Assembly: GCF_000241485.1 (NCBI RefSeq)
Contig: NZ_JH584243.1
Coordinates: forward strand, 154,314-201,042
Direction: 5' to 3'
Length of the DNA stretch: 46,729 nucleotides
From: Sphingomonas sp. PAMC 26605
GTDB taxonomy: Bacteria > Pseudomonadota > Alphaproteobacteria > Sphingomonadales > Sphingomonadaceae
The position numbers were made by a program, and so were the translations under genes. Below are positions 17,594 to 26,218 of this stretch, in pieces (positions within the stretch are counted from its first letter, which is position 1; every line of letters begins with the position of its first letter). Below the pieces are notes generated by a model that searched no databases, had not been told where the DNA came from, and worked only from the letters and a program-made list of their open reading frames with translations.

Positions 17594-19210
17594 ATGGCAG
17601 GGAGCGAAGAAGGCATGACGAAAGCGCTCGCAAGAACGACCACCCGGCCCGTCTCGAACGTGACGTTCGCTCTTGCAGGGGACGATGTCTTCGAGCGCTC
17701 GCTGGCTTTGGCCGTGGAGTGGATGAAGGCTCGAAACGCCGCCATCCCCGCGGAAGCGTCGCGGGGCGCTCCGTTCGACGTCGGCGGAGGCGGCACGTCC
17801 GTAGCGCGGGCGACGCGGATCGACTACGAGGAGGGACGGGTATGGTCGGCCACGATCGACGACCCTGACGACACCCACGTGGGGCGGACCTGGATCACGG
17901 AGATCACGATCGGCGAGTATCATGGTGGCGTCCACTTCGGCTCGCGGCTGCTGAACTTCACGCGAGGCGACGAAGAGGCGTTCACCGCGAGCGTGCCTGG
18001 GCTCGTGCGGGATCTGGTGAGAGAGCTCGACTGCACTGCAGACGGACAGACCCTCAGCCAAGACGGAACCTTGATAGCGACGCCCGACGACCTTGATACG
18101 CTGTGCGCGCTGCTGGAGCGTCCGGATCGTCGGCTACCCGTCGTGGTTCTCGCCGAGGGTCGCGACCGGCAGCCTCGCGTGCCCTTAAGGACACTCGTGG
18201 CGCGCCTAACCGGCGCCGCGCACGTCTTCGGCATGACCGACGGATGCGCCGACCTCCTCGTCCAGCGAATTGGGCGCAGCCTCTCCGTCTACAACGGTGC
18301 GGTCCGCCTCTATCGACCCGGCCTCCGCTTCGACGACGCAGATCCGTTTGAACATCCGCTCTGGCTTGCTTACGCCGGCCGGACATCGGAGAGGGGAGAC
18401 ATGGTCGTCGCGCGCGTCCTCGCGTCGAGCCTTTCTTCGCCGAACACCGACTATCCACGCTTCGACGCGGTCCGCGCCACCGTGATCTCGAACGAGCTCG
18501 CCGAACGCCGGGCGCGGAGTCCGGCCAATGATCCAGATCTAGTGCGTCTCCTGGAGGAGCAGAACGCGACGCTTGGCGCGAAGATCGAGAAGGCCGACGA
18601 CGAACTGAACCAGTGGCTCGCCGACGCGGAGGCCACGAGGACCTCTTCGGACCAGCAGATCGCGGAACTCCTGTCGGACCTGCATCGCAGCCGTTCGCAA
18701 AACGACACCCTGCGACAGGCGCTCGCCACCGGCGGATCGGGCCACACGCCCCGCGCGCCGCTCACCGACCTCAGCAATTTCGGAGCGTGGGCGGCGGCGA
18801 ACCTCAGCCCGCGAATCTGGATTTCCGTCAAGGCGATCAAGGAGACCGAGCGGAACGGCCAGTATCGGACGCCCAAGGAGATTGGAGATGCTCTCTACGC
18901 GCTCGACGAGATCTACGCGCCGATGCGATGCGAAGCGCAGACCGAGCTCAAGTCGGTTTGGGACGAGCGCAGCACGGCGCTCGGGATCTCGGTAACTCCG
19001 TGCTTCAAACGCGAGGGGGATCTGAAGCGTCACCCCGAATACTCCGTCTCATACCGTGGAGGGACGCACTGGTGCCATCTTCACCTGAAGCGCGGCGGTG
19101 GGAAGGATCCAAAGGGCATGTTCCGCATCTACTTCCTCATCGACGAGAATGAGCAGAGGATCCTCATCGGGCACATGCCGTCGCACCTCGATAACAACAT
19201 GACGAACTGA
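17594..19210 (+). CDS. Unassigned 538-residue coiled-coil protein coupled to CD-NTase
   Basis: I cannot assign a named family. Three parts are visible: an N-terminal alpha/beta region (about 20-300) including VVVLAEGRDRQPRVPL and RIGRSLSVYNGAVRLYRPGL; a coiled coil (about 315-378, rich in E/L/Q heptads); and a compact C-terminal domain (about 390-535) ending in FLIDENEQRILIGHMPSHL, where His527 and His531 stand out. This layout recalls, from memory, an uncharacterised group of large proteins with similar C-terminal GH-x3-H ends. Its stop codon overlaps an ATG of the downstream CD-NTase frame (TGATGG), so the two are translated together. It could be an effector, sensor or scaffold of the CBASS. 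The ATG at 17594 has AGGTGAG upstream; the frame is open to 17489. Confidence 0.75.
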   Translation: MAGSEEGMTKALARTTTRPVSNVTFALAGDDVFERSLALAVEWMKARNAAIPAEASRGAPFDVGGGGTSVARATRIDYEEGRVWSATIDDPDDTHVGRTWITEITIGEYHGGVHFGSRLLNFTRGDEEAFTASVPGLVRDLVRELDCTADGQTLSQDGTLIATPDDLDTLCALLERPDRRLPVVVLAEGRDRQPRVPLRTLVARLTGAAHVFGMTDGCADLLVQRIGRSLSVYNGAVRLYRPGLRFDDADPFEHPLWLAYAGRTSERGDMVVARVLASSLSSPNTDYPRFDAVRATVISNELAERRARSPANDPDLVRLLEEQNATLGAKIEKADDELNQWLADAEATRTSSDQQIAELLSDLHRSRSQNDTLRQALATGGSGHTPRAPLTDLSNFGAWAAANLSPRIWISVKAIKETERNGQYRTPKEIGDALYALDEIYAPMRCEAQTELKSVWDERSTALGISVTPCFKREGDLKRHPEYSVSYRGGTHWCHLHLKRGGGKDPKGMFRIYFLIDENEQRILIGHMPSHLDNNMTN

Positions 19211-19224
19211 TGGGAGGCGGCGCA

Positions 19225-20172
19225 ATGGCGCTCAACAACACTCAGCTACGCTACTACGACGCCAACGTGCTACGGCTGCCGGCGGACAAGCGAAAGGAAT
19301 ACAACGCTCTGGTCGACCGCCTGATCGACAACCTCAGCGCCAACGTGCGCGACAGGACGGAGATAAAGATCACAAGGGTGGTCAAGGCGGGCTCGTTCGC
19401 GAAGCACACCATCCTCCGCAAGACCACCGAGGACCCCGTGGACGTCGACGTCGTCTTCTACATCTCGGGCAAGGACGCCTCGGCGGAGACGATCGAAGGC
19501 CTCACCGCCGACATCACTAAGCTGCTCATTGCCCAGTATCCAACCAAGTCGGTCGAGGACTTCACGATCCAGTCCAAGGCGGCAACGGTCGCGTTCGTCG
19601 GGTCGGGACTCTCGGTCGACATCGTTCCGGTGATCGAGGACGAGGGCAAGGCGGGCTACGGTTGGCAGTTCGACATCCGCGACGGCAGCAGGAACCATAC
19701 CTGCGCGCCATGTCAGGTGGATTTCGTCTACAAGCGCAAGCTCGCCGACAGCGACTTCCGGGCGCTGGTGCGTCTCGGCAAGCGGTGGCGCAATCGCGCC
19801 GAGATCAAGCCTCTCAAGTCCTTCCACATCGAACTCATCTTTGCCTTTCTGCAGGATAGGGACGGCAAGCCGACGAGCATAGAGCAGCGCTTTCGCGACT
19901 TCCTCCTCTACATCGCGCATAGCGGGCTGAAGGAGCGCATATCGTTCCCCGAGAACGGAACGGGCATTCCCGCGTTTACCGATCCGGTGGTCATCGTAGA
20001 CCCGGTCTGCGACAGTAATAATGTCGCGAGTCGGATCACGGAGGCCGAGCGCAAGGCGATCGTCGAGGCGGCCAGTGAAGCCTGGGAGGTTGCTCACTTC
20101 GCCTCTGCCGAGAATGACGACGAGGTCTGGAAGGAACTCTTCGGGCCCAAGTTTCGGACCAAGGATCAGTGA
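19225..20172 (+). CDS. CD-NTase (cGAS/DncV-like nucleotidyltransferase) of type III CBASS
   Basis: A 315-residue SMODS-type nucleotidyltransferase that would make a cyclic di- or trinucleotide signal after phage sensing. The active site is readable: GSFAKHT at residues 56-62, the Asp pair in VDVDVVFYI (Asp73, Asp75), and the third acidic residue Asp132 in GLSVDIVPVI. The C-terminal part (LVRLGKRWRNRAEIKPLKSFHIELIF is split here over residues ~175-200) is the OAS-like helical half. Start: ATG at 19225, 7 bases after GGGAGG, preferred over an in-frame ATG at 19210. It overlaps the HORMA gene by one base (TGATG). The clade (CdnC/CdnD) cannot be fixed by eye. Confidence 0.88.
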   Translation: MALNNTQLRYYDANVLRLPADKRKEYNALVDRLIDNLSANVRDRTEIKITRVVKAGSFAKHTILRKTTEDPVDVDVVFYISGKDASAETIEGLTADITKLLIAQYPTKSVEDFTIQSKAATVAFVGSGLSVDIVPVIEDEGKAGYGWQFDIRDGSRNHTCAPCQVDFVYKRKLADSDFRALVRLGKRWRNRAEIKPLKSFHIELIFAFLQDRDGKPTSIEQRFRDFLLYIAHSGLKERISFPENGTGIPAFTDPVVIVDPVCDSNNVASRITEAERKAIVEAASEAWEVAHFASAENDDEVWKELFGPKFRTKDQ

Positions 20173-20663
20173 TGAGCACCTCCACCACTACCGAGACCTA
20201 CACCACCACGGATATTCAGCACGTGGTCCGACGGTTCGGCGCCGACTTCCGGATGATCGCCGAGAGTTCGGGCGCCATCACGACGGCCGAAGCGGAAAGA
20301 TACATCCACGACGTCGAGCTACTTGCAAAAAAGGGCTATCTGGCGACCGTCGACGTCACGCTCCTGAACCTCGGTGCCGAGGTTAGGGCCGCCCGATACA
20401 CCGTCGATACCGATGCGGGCGGACTGACTACTAGTCGCCCCGGCAACGCCATGTGGCCGCGGGTCAACTACCCGACCCTGCGCGTCATACTGAGCTACAC
20501 CGGCGCCTACGACGCGGCGGCAAGGGAGACCACGCGTGACCGGCTCAGCTTCACATGGACGCCCAGTCAAGACGATACGAGCCACTCAAGCCTTCAGGCA
20601 GGCGGTGGTCGCGACTACGTCAGTGGCTCTTACGGTATGAGGCGGAAGGACTGGGGACAATGA
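20172..20663 (+). CDS. cap7: Bacterial HORMA-domain protein (Cap7-like)
   Basis: A 163-residue protein with the features of bacterial HORMA proteins in type III CBASS: a Ser/Thr-rich start, TTTDIQHVVRRFGADFRMIA, HDVELLAKKGYLATVDVTLL, and the family-typical GGLTTSRPGNAMWPR. HORMA proteins bind a closure peptide and then activate the CD-NTase, so this is the predicted sensor/activator. It overlaps the CD-NTase stop (TGATG) and its own stop overlaps the next start (ATGA), indicating coupled translation. The C-terminal tail after about residue 135 is Ser/Gly-rich and may be flexible. The ATG at 20172 is preferred to the adjoining GTG at 20169. Confidence 0.85.
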   Translation: MSTSTTTETYTTTDIQHVVRRFGADFRMIAESSGAITTAEAERYIHDVELLAKKGYLATVDVTLLNLGAEVRAARYTVDTDAGGLTTSRPGNAMWPRVNYPTLRVILSYTGAYDAAARETTRDRLSFTWTPSQDDTSHSSLQAGGGRDYVSGSYGMRRKDWGQ

Positions 20664-21556
20664 GCCAGACGGAAATATTTGATAGCGAAACGCAGGCGCC
20701 GAACCCGGTTCTGACCGCCCGCGCTAAGACCCTCCTCGGCTTCGATGCTCGCTACGCCAAAGTTCACGATCAGCTTCAGCTGCTACTTGCCGCCGACGAT
20801 CTGGACAGGTGGAGCAGTCGCCACCACGGTGGTCAACTGGCGATCGTCGACGCGGTCGCCGACCAGTATCCTCTCGTGATCTTCCACGGCGACGTCGGCA
20901 CGGGCAAGACCGCCGCCGCCGAGTGCATCGCCAACCGTCTGCTCGCCGAATCGCGAACGGAGGACGCAACGATCTTTCGCCTTTCGAACCGTGTTCGCGG
21001 AAGCGGAAAGGTCGGCGAGATGACGACGCTCCTCGCCGAGGCGCTCAAGCGCGTCACGGCGTCCATCGGGAAGACGCGTCGCGCGGTCCTTGTGATCGAC
21101 GAAGCCGACAGCATTGCGGCGTCCCGCGCCCAAGAGCACAGCCACCACGAGGACAAGGTCGCGGTCAACACGCTCATCCAAGGGATCGATGATCTCCGTC
21201 GTCATCGAGGAAGGGTTGTGGTCATCCTTTGCACGAACAGACTGAGTGTCCTGGATCCTGCCCTCCTCCGTCGCGCAGCCATGATCGAACGTTTCGATCG
21301 TCCATCGGAGGAGGAACGGCGAGAGCTGCTGTTGCGCGATCTGAAAGGCGTCCACATCACGTCGGCTCAGCTGACGAAGCTCGTTGAGCTAACCGGGCCC
21401 CATGGCGATGCGCCCGGATGGACCTACTCGGACTTCCGAACCCGATTCTACCCAGCAGCGATCGCGGCCGCCTTCCCCGATGAACCTCTTTCCTTCGATC
21501 ATCTCTGCAACGCCGCTCGCAACATCGCTGCATCCCAGGCCATGGAGGACCGTTGA
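20660..21556 (+). CDS. cap6: TRIP13/Pch2-like AAA+ ATPase (Cap6-like)
   Basis: A 298-residue AAA+ ATPase. Walker A is GDVGTGKT (residues 77-84), Walker B VLVIDEAD (143-150), sensor-1 Asn193 is in ILCTNR, and Arg residues in PALLRRAAMIERF supply the finger. In type III CBASS the TRIP13-like ATPase opens HORMA proteins and switches the CD-NTase off. It starts within the HORMA stop (ATGA) and is followed by a 228-base gap. Its size and its immediate position after HORMA leave little doubt about the role. Confidence 0.9.
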   Translation: MSQTEIFDSETQAPNPVLTARAKTLLGFDARYAKVHDQLQLLLAADDLDRWSSRHHGGQLAIVDAVADQYPLVIFHGDVGTGKTAAAECIANRLLAESRTEDATIFRLSNRVRGSGKVGEMTTLLAEALKRVTASIGKTRRAVLVIDEADSIAASRAQEHSHHEDKVAVNTLIQGIDDLRRHRGRVVVILCTNRLSVLDPALLRRAAMIERFDRPSEEERRELLLRDLKGVHITSAQLTKLVELTGPHGDAPGWTYSDFRTRFYPAAIAAAFPDEPLSFDHLCNAARNIAASQAMEDR

Positions 21557-21784
21557 CGTCCCGGGGGCCCCGTCGCTCGATAATTTACTACCGCATTATT
21601 TTAGTCCCGCATGACGCAACGACTGACTAGAAGTTGACCTTAAACTGGCTTCGACGTTCTCAAATGGTGCTGGGGCCCGCGTTGCAGACCAAAGAAATCA
21701 CGCGATCACCGTCGTGAAATGAGCTTGAGCATGCGGGCAGAGTTGCCCAAGCCTGACGGTTCCCATGGGTTGAAGGATTGTGAG

Positions 21785-22366
21785 ATGAGCCAAGCCCACC
21801 AGGAAATTTTCATATCCATCGACGTAGAGACCTCGGGACCAATTCCAGGCAACTACAGCATGCTCTCGCTTGGGGCCTGCCTCGCCTTGGAGCCCGAAGA
21901 GACCTTCTCCTGCAGATTAAAGCCGATCAGCGATAGCTTCGTGCCCGAAGCGCTGGAAGTTTCGGGATTGTCGCTGGAGCAGCTGCGTCAGACCGGCACG
22001 GATCCCTCCGAGGCGATGATTGACTTCAACCGGTGGATCAATCGCGTGGCAGCCGACGCGACGCCCGTCTTCGTGGGCTTCAACGCTCCGTTCGACTGGT
22101 CCTTCGTCAACTACTACTTCCACCGCTTCACCGGGGCCAACCCATTCGGTTTCACGGCGCTCGATATCAAGGCGCTTTGGATGGGCGTCGCAGGTTGCAC
22201 TTGGGCCGACACCCGCTCCAGCCGGATGGCAGAGAAGCTCCGGCCAGTGCATCAGGGCGACCACGACGCTCTCAATGACGCGATCTACCAGGCGGAACTG
22301 TTCAGACTGGTGATGGATATGCGAGTGGCCGCTCGCGTGATTCAGAGCCGTACGGAAGCGAAATGA
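21785..22366 (+). CDS. DEDDh 3'-5' exonuclease (Cap18-like CBASS accessory)
   Basis: A 193-residue DnaQ-like exonuclease. The DEDDh residues can be placed: Asp13 and Glu15 in SIDVETSG, Asp104 in [11 protein letters not shown], and His160/Asp165 in [11 protein letters not shown]. It would degrade nucleic acid from the 3' end. Exonucleases of this type accompany some HORMA/TRIP13 CBASS operons (named Cap18), so it is taken as an accessory; I give no symbol because that naming is from memory. The ATG at 21785 is chosen over upstream starts since GAAGGATTGTGAG precedes it. Its stop overlaps the next start (ATGA). Confidence 0.83.
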   Translation: MSQAHQEIFISIDVETSGPIPGNYSMLSLGACLALEPEETFSCRLKPISDSFVPEALEVSGLSLEQLRQTGTDPSEAMIDFNRWINRVAADATPVFVGFNAPFDWSFVNYYFHRFTGANPFGFTALDIKALWMGVAGCTWADTRSSRMAEKLRPVHQGDHDALNDAIYQAELFRLVMDMRVAARVIQSRTEAK

Positions 22367-22800
22367 TCAAGGCTAAGCGGATAGGCCAGAATCCATACGA
22401 GATCGTCGCGCGTGACCGTCCCGCGGTGGCGCAGTGGTTGGGGAACGCGGGCCCCAAACCTCCAATGGAGCAATACATCGGCGCGGTGGCCGAGTTGGAG
22501 GTTGCATCACTACTGAACGCGGTCTGCGTGGCCGAGGGAATAAATCAGTATGATGTTCGGGTGCCGAAGGGCCGTTTTCGCGGCCGGGTAGAGGTAAAAG
22601 CTACGATGTCGGCGAAGTTCAGCTATCAACTTAGGTCGAAGGCTGCGAAATGGGTCGCGCGGGTGAGGCTCGAGCGCATCGGCAACGATCTCTGGATCAC
22701 GGATGCCCGTATCGGGCCGAAGTTCTCCCGCTTCTATCCGTGCAGGACACAGCTTCCCTGGCGAACGATCCCCGGCTTCAGTCTTCGTAAGCTGCCGTAG
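22363..22800 (+). CDS. Small PD-(D/E)XK-like nuclease candidate
   Basis: A 145-residue protein of no family I recognise, coupled by a 4-base overlap to the exonuclease. The spacing of Glu44/Glu46 (helix AELEVASLL), Asp64 (QYDVRV) and Glu77-x-Lys79 (RVEVKAT) matches a PD-(D/E)XK core: acidic helix, Asp strand, then ExK strand. It could cut or bind DNA as a partner of the exonuclease, or process the signalling nucleotide. It is the last gene of the + strand defence block and converges on the HEPN gene at 22943. Function is inferred from motif spacing alone. Confidence 0.65.
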   Translation: MIKAKRIGQNPYEIVARDRPAVAQWLGNAGPKPPMEQYIGAVAELEVASLLNAVCVAEGINQYDVRVPKGRFRGRVEVKATMSAKFSYQLRSKAAKWVARVRLERIGNDLWITDARIGPKFSRFYPCRTQLPWRTIPGFSLRKLP

Positions 22801-22942
22801 TCAGCGGGAGTGAACGGGCAGCTTGTCCTGTTGTTCGTGCAACGCTTTCAGCATCGCGGTCACGCCCCTTAGGAATTATCTACCTAGACACCCTGCCACC
22901 TGAATCCCCGCAGGTGACCACGCAGTTCCTACATCCGGCACC

Positions 22943-24301
22943 CTATGCGCCGGTTCCGGGTGCCCGATCGCGAACCCAGGATACAAGATCTTCGTACCAG
23001 CGGTGCAGCTCGGCTTCGCCTTTCGCGCGCTGTGCGCTGATGGCGGGCCAATTGTGCAGCGCCCGCAACAGCGAATATTCCGCAAAATCCGCAGCCAGCC
23101 GGAGCGACTGCTTCACCTTTGCCGAGGATGGCGAGATGCTGCCATGGACCAGCTCGGACCGGACGCCATAGACGCGCTTGAACGCCGCCTTGTTCTGCGC
23201 AAAGTCCTGCCCTTCGATCAATCCGGTGACCAGCGCGGCGACCCGGTCGGAGACGGAATCGGCAACATCCTCGAACCGGCCGGTCAGCACCAGGCGTTCG
23301 ATCGCCGTGACGAATTTGATGATGCGGGTCGAGGGCGAGCCGTCCCGAACCGCTTCCCCGAACCATTGCGCCGCGTCGAGAAAGCGCCGCGCTATCGCGT
23401 GTTCGGCCTCAGCCGTCAGTATCTGGGCAACGGCATGGCCGGCGCGCCTGCAACCATCGGCCTCCTCGCCATCCTGAAGCTGTGTGGGCCAGTCGTCGGG
23501 CAGGGAAACTTCCCCCAGATAGGAAGTGGTTGAGGTGTAGGACGGTCTGCCGGTGGGCGAGAGCGAGAGCACCGCCGAACGTTCATAATGGCTCGCAAGG
23601 CCGCCGATCCTCATCCGCTGAGAATTGCGCGCGCCGATGATTAGCTGCAGGCAGTCGAGCGCCGACGACACCGCCTGACGCGCAAGCGCCTCGGATCGAT
23701 TTCCGTCAGCGCGCTCGACGGTCACTTCGGCGAACCAGCGAAAGCCGCGATAATAGCGCATGACCGTGAGGATGAAGGGCCGATCCTGGCGATATTCTTC
23801 CGGCTCGTCGCGCCGATAGGTGAGCAGTGCCTTGCGGAAGATGGCGCTTCCCTTTCGACGGCCGATGAAGCGCACCGGTCCGATCTCGATGTCGTGATCC
23901 GATGGCTGGGTCGACAAATGACAGGGCAGAAAGAAGGTCTGGTCCTTCAGACCGGTGTTCGCCACGCGAACGGCATCGCGCATCATGCGGCCGATCGCCT
24001 TTTCGGAAACCGGCTCTCCCCCGGCAAGGAAGATACGGACGAACGCATCGATCAGCGGCGTGCGTATCGTGACGATGTCGACGCGCCCGGTCAGCTTTCC
24101 CTCGCGTGTTGCCAGCTCGGCCAGGCGATCGAATGCGTCATAGGCATCGCGGCCGACGGGCAGGCTGCCGCGCCCAGAAGGGTGAGGAATGTCGAGGAAC
24201 AGGTCGGCCTTGTCGGTTCGGATCCGGTCGTTGAGCCGCTTTTGATGCCGGACACATTCGCTCCGAATGAACTCGACATCCGCTGCGCGTTTGGATCCCA
24301 T
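22943..24301 (-). CDS. ApeA-like HEPN-domain protein downstream of the Mokosh-like pair
   Basis: A 452-residue protein. The last third is a HEPN-like helical domain with the R-x4-H ribonuclease signature RSELVHGS (Arg381, His386), preceded by ITAIERLVLTG, typical of ApeA-like HEPN proteins. The first two thirds are unassigned, with a beta-rich stretch around FILTVMRYYRGFRWFAEV. It likely cleaves RNA when triggered. It starts 84 bases after the stop of the PLD nuclease gene on the same strand, so it may be the third gene of that operon. Published Mokosh type I is described as two genes, so this would be an addition or a separate abortive-infection gene. Confidence 0.7.
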   Translation of the reverse strand: MGSKRAADVEFIRSECVRHQKRLNDRIRTDKADLFLDIPHPSGRGSLPVGRDAYDAFDRLAELATREGKLTGRVDIVTIRTPLIDAFVRIFLAGGEPVSEKAIGRMMRDAVRVANTGLKDQTFFLPCHLSTQPSDHDIEIGPVRFIGRRKGSAIFRKALLTYRRDEPEEYRQDRPFILTVMRYYRGFRWFAEVTVERADGNRSEALARQAVSSALDCLQLIIGARNSQRMRIGGLASHYERSAVLSLSPTGRPSYTSTTSYLGEVSLPDDWPTQLQDGEEADGCRRAGHAVAQILTAEAEHAIARRFLDAAQWFGEAVRDGSPSTRIIKFVTAIERLVLTGRFEDVADSVSDRVAALVTGLIEGQDFAQNKAAFKRVYGVRSELVHGSISPSSAKVKQSLRLAADFAEYSLLRALHNWPAISAQRAKGEAELHRWYEDLVSWVRDRAPGTGA

Positions 24302-24385
24302 GGTTGTCTTTCTCCGAGCAAGATTTGAGCTGCCGAGCGTCAGGCGGATGCGGCTCAGTCTATCGTGTTGCCGTGCCGCGTACGT

Positions 24386-26218
24386 TCACGCCGCCGGCTT
24401 GTCCTGAGCCGGCGGAAGGGTGCCTTTGTATCCATCCTGTGGCTGCGGGAGGGCGCTCGCGAGCATCGGGAAGATCGCTTCCAGCCGGCCGACCACCTGC
24501 GACGCCACGCCCGGCGCATGTACCCGGACCCCGATCTCGTTCCACGGCACGTCGGGATCGGCCGAGGCGGAGGCCCAGTTCAGGCTGGTCACGACGACAT
24601 CGTCGTCATCCCAAGCGAGGAACTTCCCGTGGAGCGGGATCTCCTTGGTCCGGGCGAGCAGCACCCCGTTTCCGCGCGCTTCCTCCATCATGTCGCGCGC
24701 ATGGCGGTTCTTGAGCGGCCCCGTGGTGTCAGTGAACAATATTATTGCCTGGACGCCGGTTCGCTGGGCTGCCGCCTCTCCCTGCATCAGCGCTCCGGGC
24801 CGCGAGGTCGAGCCGAGCTTGTTGCTGCCGACGACGAAACGTCGCTTCGCCTCATGGCTGGCCAGGCGAATCTCCCGGTCATGGGCTTCACCAAACAGGA
24901 GCGACACTCGGTCGCTCCCGCCGACACTGCGCCGCCGACGCAGATCGCGCCCGACGATCGCCATCTCATTGGCGAGATCGTCCGCCAGGCCGCGCCTTCC
25001 GACCAGCCTCTGCAGGGCGAGCGCGACGTCGGCGACCGCGCCTTGGTGGCGCAGGACGACCGACAGCTCGACCGCCCGGAATGGCGAAAACAGCCAGTTG
25101 CACGACCCGACGCTGGCAAGCCAGTCGCCCGAGACTGTGTCGAGCAGGATCAGCTTGGCGTGAGACCCGGTCGAGTTCATGTGCAGGAAGACGCGGCCCC
25201 TGAGATCCCGGTCGGCGCGCGCAAAAGCAGCGATCTTCGATGCCTCCAGCGCATTCTTCGCCTCGGTCCGCTCGTCCTTCTCCGCACCCCAGAGCAGGTC
25301 CAGCCGAACGCCGCGCCGGCAGGCCGCCTGGATCATCGGGGCCAGCGTCGCGAAGCGCTGGGCGTCGAGAAAGGTCGAATGAAGGACGATGCGGCTATGG
25401 GCCTGCGCGAATAGGGTCTCCAGGCAGGTCCGCTGGGCCGATCCGCCGATGATGATATCGTCCGGCTCGAAGGTGCAGGCATGTTCCTGCGGCTCGAGAC
25501 TGGCGGTATCGCGCGGACCCGCATAGTTCACCCGTATCTGCTGTTCGGCAAGCGGGTGCGCAGCCACCGCGGCGACGAGCGAACGAAGATCCTCCCCCGC
25601 ATTCTCGGGCAGGTCCTGGGCGACGCCGTCAATTACCCTCACGATCATGAATTCATGATCGTGCAACGCCGCAGTGCGCGCGTCGATGGTCGCGACGCGC
25701 TCGTCCCAGCGCCTGGTGGCGATATCGGACAGGCGGTTGAGGTTCGCCTCATGCGTCATGGGCGGCTCACCGTCCTGGACGATGACGCTCAGGATCGGTC
25801 TTCCCGACTGCTTTTCGCGGTCGAGTTTCTTGCGGGACATCAGCTGGACGGTGGCCGAGGCGAAGACGTCACCGGTCGCGCGCTCGACGACGAAGCTGGT
25901 CCGCTTGGGATAGCGCTTGGGGAAGAAGGGTAGGGCCTCGCCGTTGGTGAGCAACTGGGTCCCGAGCTGGCTCGCCCTGAAGGCGATGCCCGACCCCGAG
26001 GTTTCGATTTCGACAAGGCGGAAACGCATCAGGCGCGCGACCGAGGCGATGACCAGCTGGTGGGGCAGGCTCGCCATCGTCGCCAACTCGCTGATCGACG
26101 TCGGGACCCGGCTGATCGCCCAGAGCAGCGCCTCGTCGACCACGCTCCACAGGCGGCCGCGCTCGATGCTTACCGTGCAGGACAGGCGGTAGACCGGGAT
26201 GGCGATGAGGATAGTCAC
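24386..26218 (-). CDS. mkoB: PLD-superfamily nuclease, MkoB-like
   Basis: A 610-residue protein with two HKD-type half-sites: SHAKLILLD followed by SVGSCNW near residues 350-375, and HGKFLAWDDDD followed by TSLNWASAS from residue 530. The N-terminal ~300 residues are unassigned and contain a helix-turn-helix-like stretch near residues 45-70. PLD proteins of this kind are nucleases. Its ATG overlaps the stop of the kinase-like/helicase gene by 4 bases, matching the two-gene layout of Mokosh type I (helicase with kinase-like domain plus PLD). Assignment rests on domain content and order. Confidence 0.75.
   Translation of the reverse strand: MTILIAIPVYRLSCTVSIERGRLWSVVDEALLWAISRVPTSISELATMASLPHQLVIASVARLMRFRLVEIETSGSGIAFRASQLGTQLLTNGEALPFFPKRYPKRTSFVVERATGDVFASATVQLMSRKKLDREKQSGRPILSVIVQDGEPPMTHEANLNRLSDIATRRWDERVATIDARTAALHDHEFMIVRVIDGVAQDLPENAGEDLRSLVAAVAAHPLAEQQIRVNYAGPRDTASLEPQEHACTFEPDDIIIGGSAQRTCLETLFAQAHSRIVLHSTFLDAQRFATLAPMIQAACRRGVRLDLLWGAEKDERTEAKNALEASKIAAFARADRDLRGRVFLHMNSTGSHAKLILLDTVSGDWLASVGSCNWLFSPFRAVELSVVLRHQGAVADVALALQRLVGRRGLADDLANEMAIVGRDLRRRRSVGGSDRVSLLFGEAHDREIRLASHEAKRRFVVGSNKLGSTSRPGALMQGEAAAQRTGVQAIILFTDTTGPLKNRHARDMMEEARGNGVLLARTKEIPLHGKFLAWDDDDVVVTSLNWASASADPDVPWNEIGVRVHAPGVASQVVGRLEAIFPMLASALPQPQDGYKGTLPPAQDKPAA

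Noticed and set aside
19270..20097. 275-codon - strand open frame
   Set aside because: Antisense to the CD-NTase, whose active-site residues are plain on the + strand.
24365..25414. 349-codon + strand open frame
   Set aside because: Antisense to the PLD nuclease with its two HKD motifs; composition is Arg/Pro-rich.
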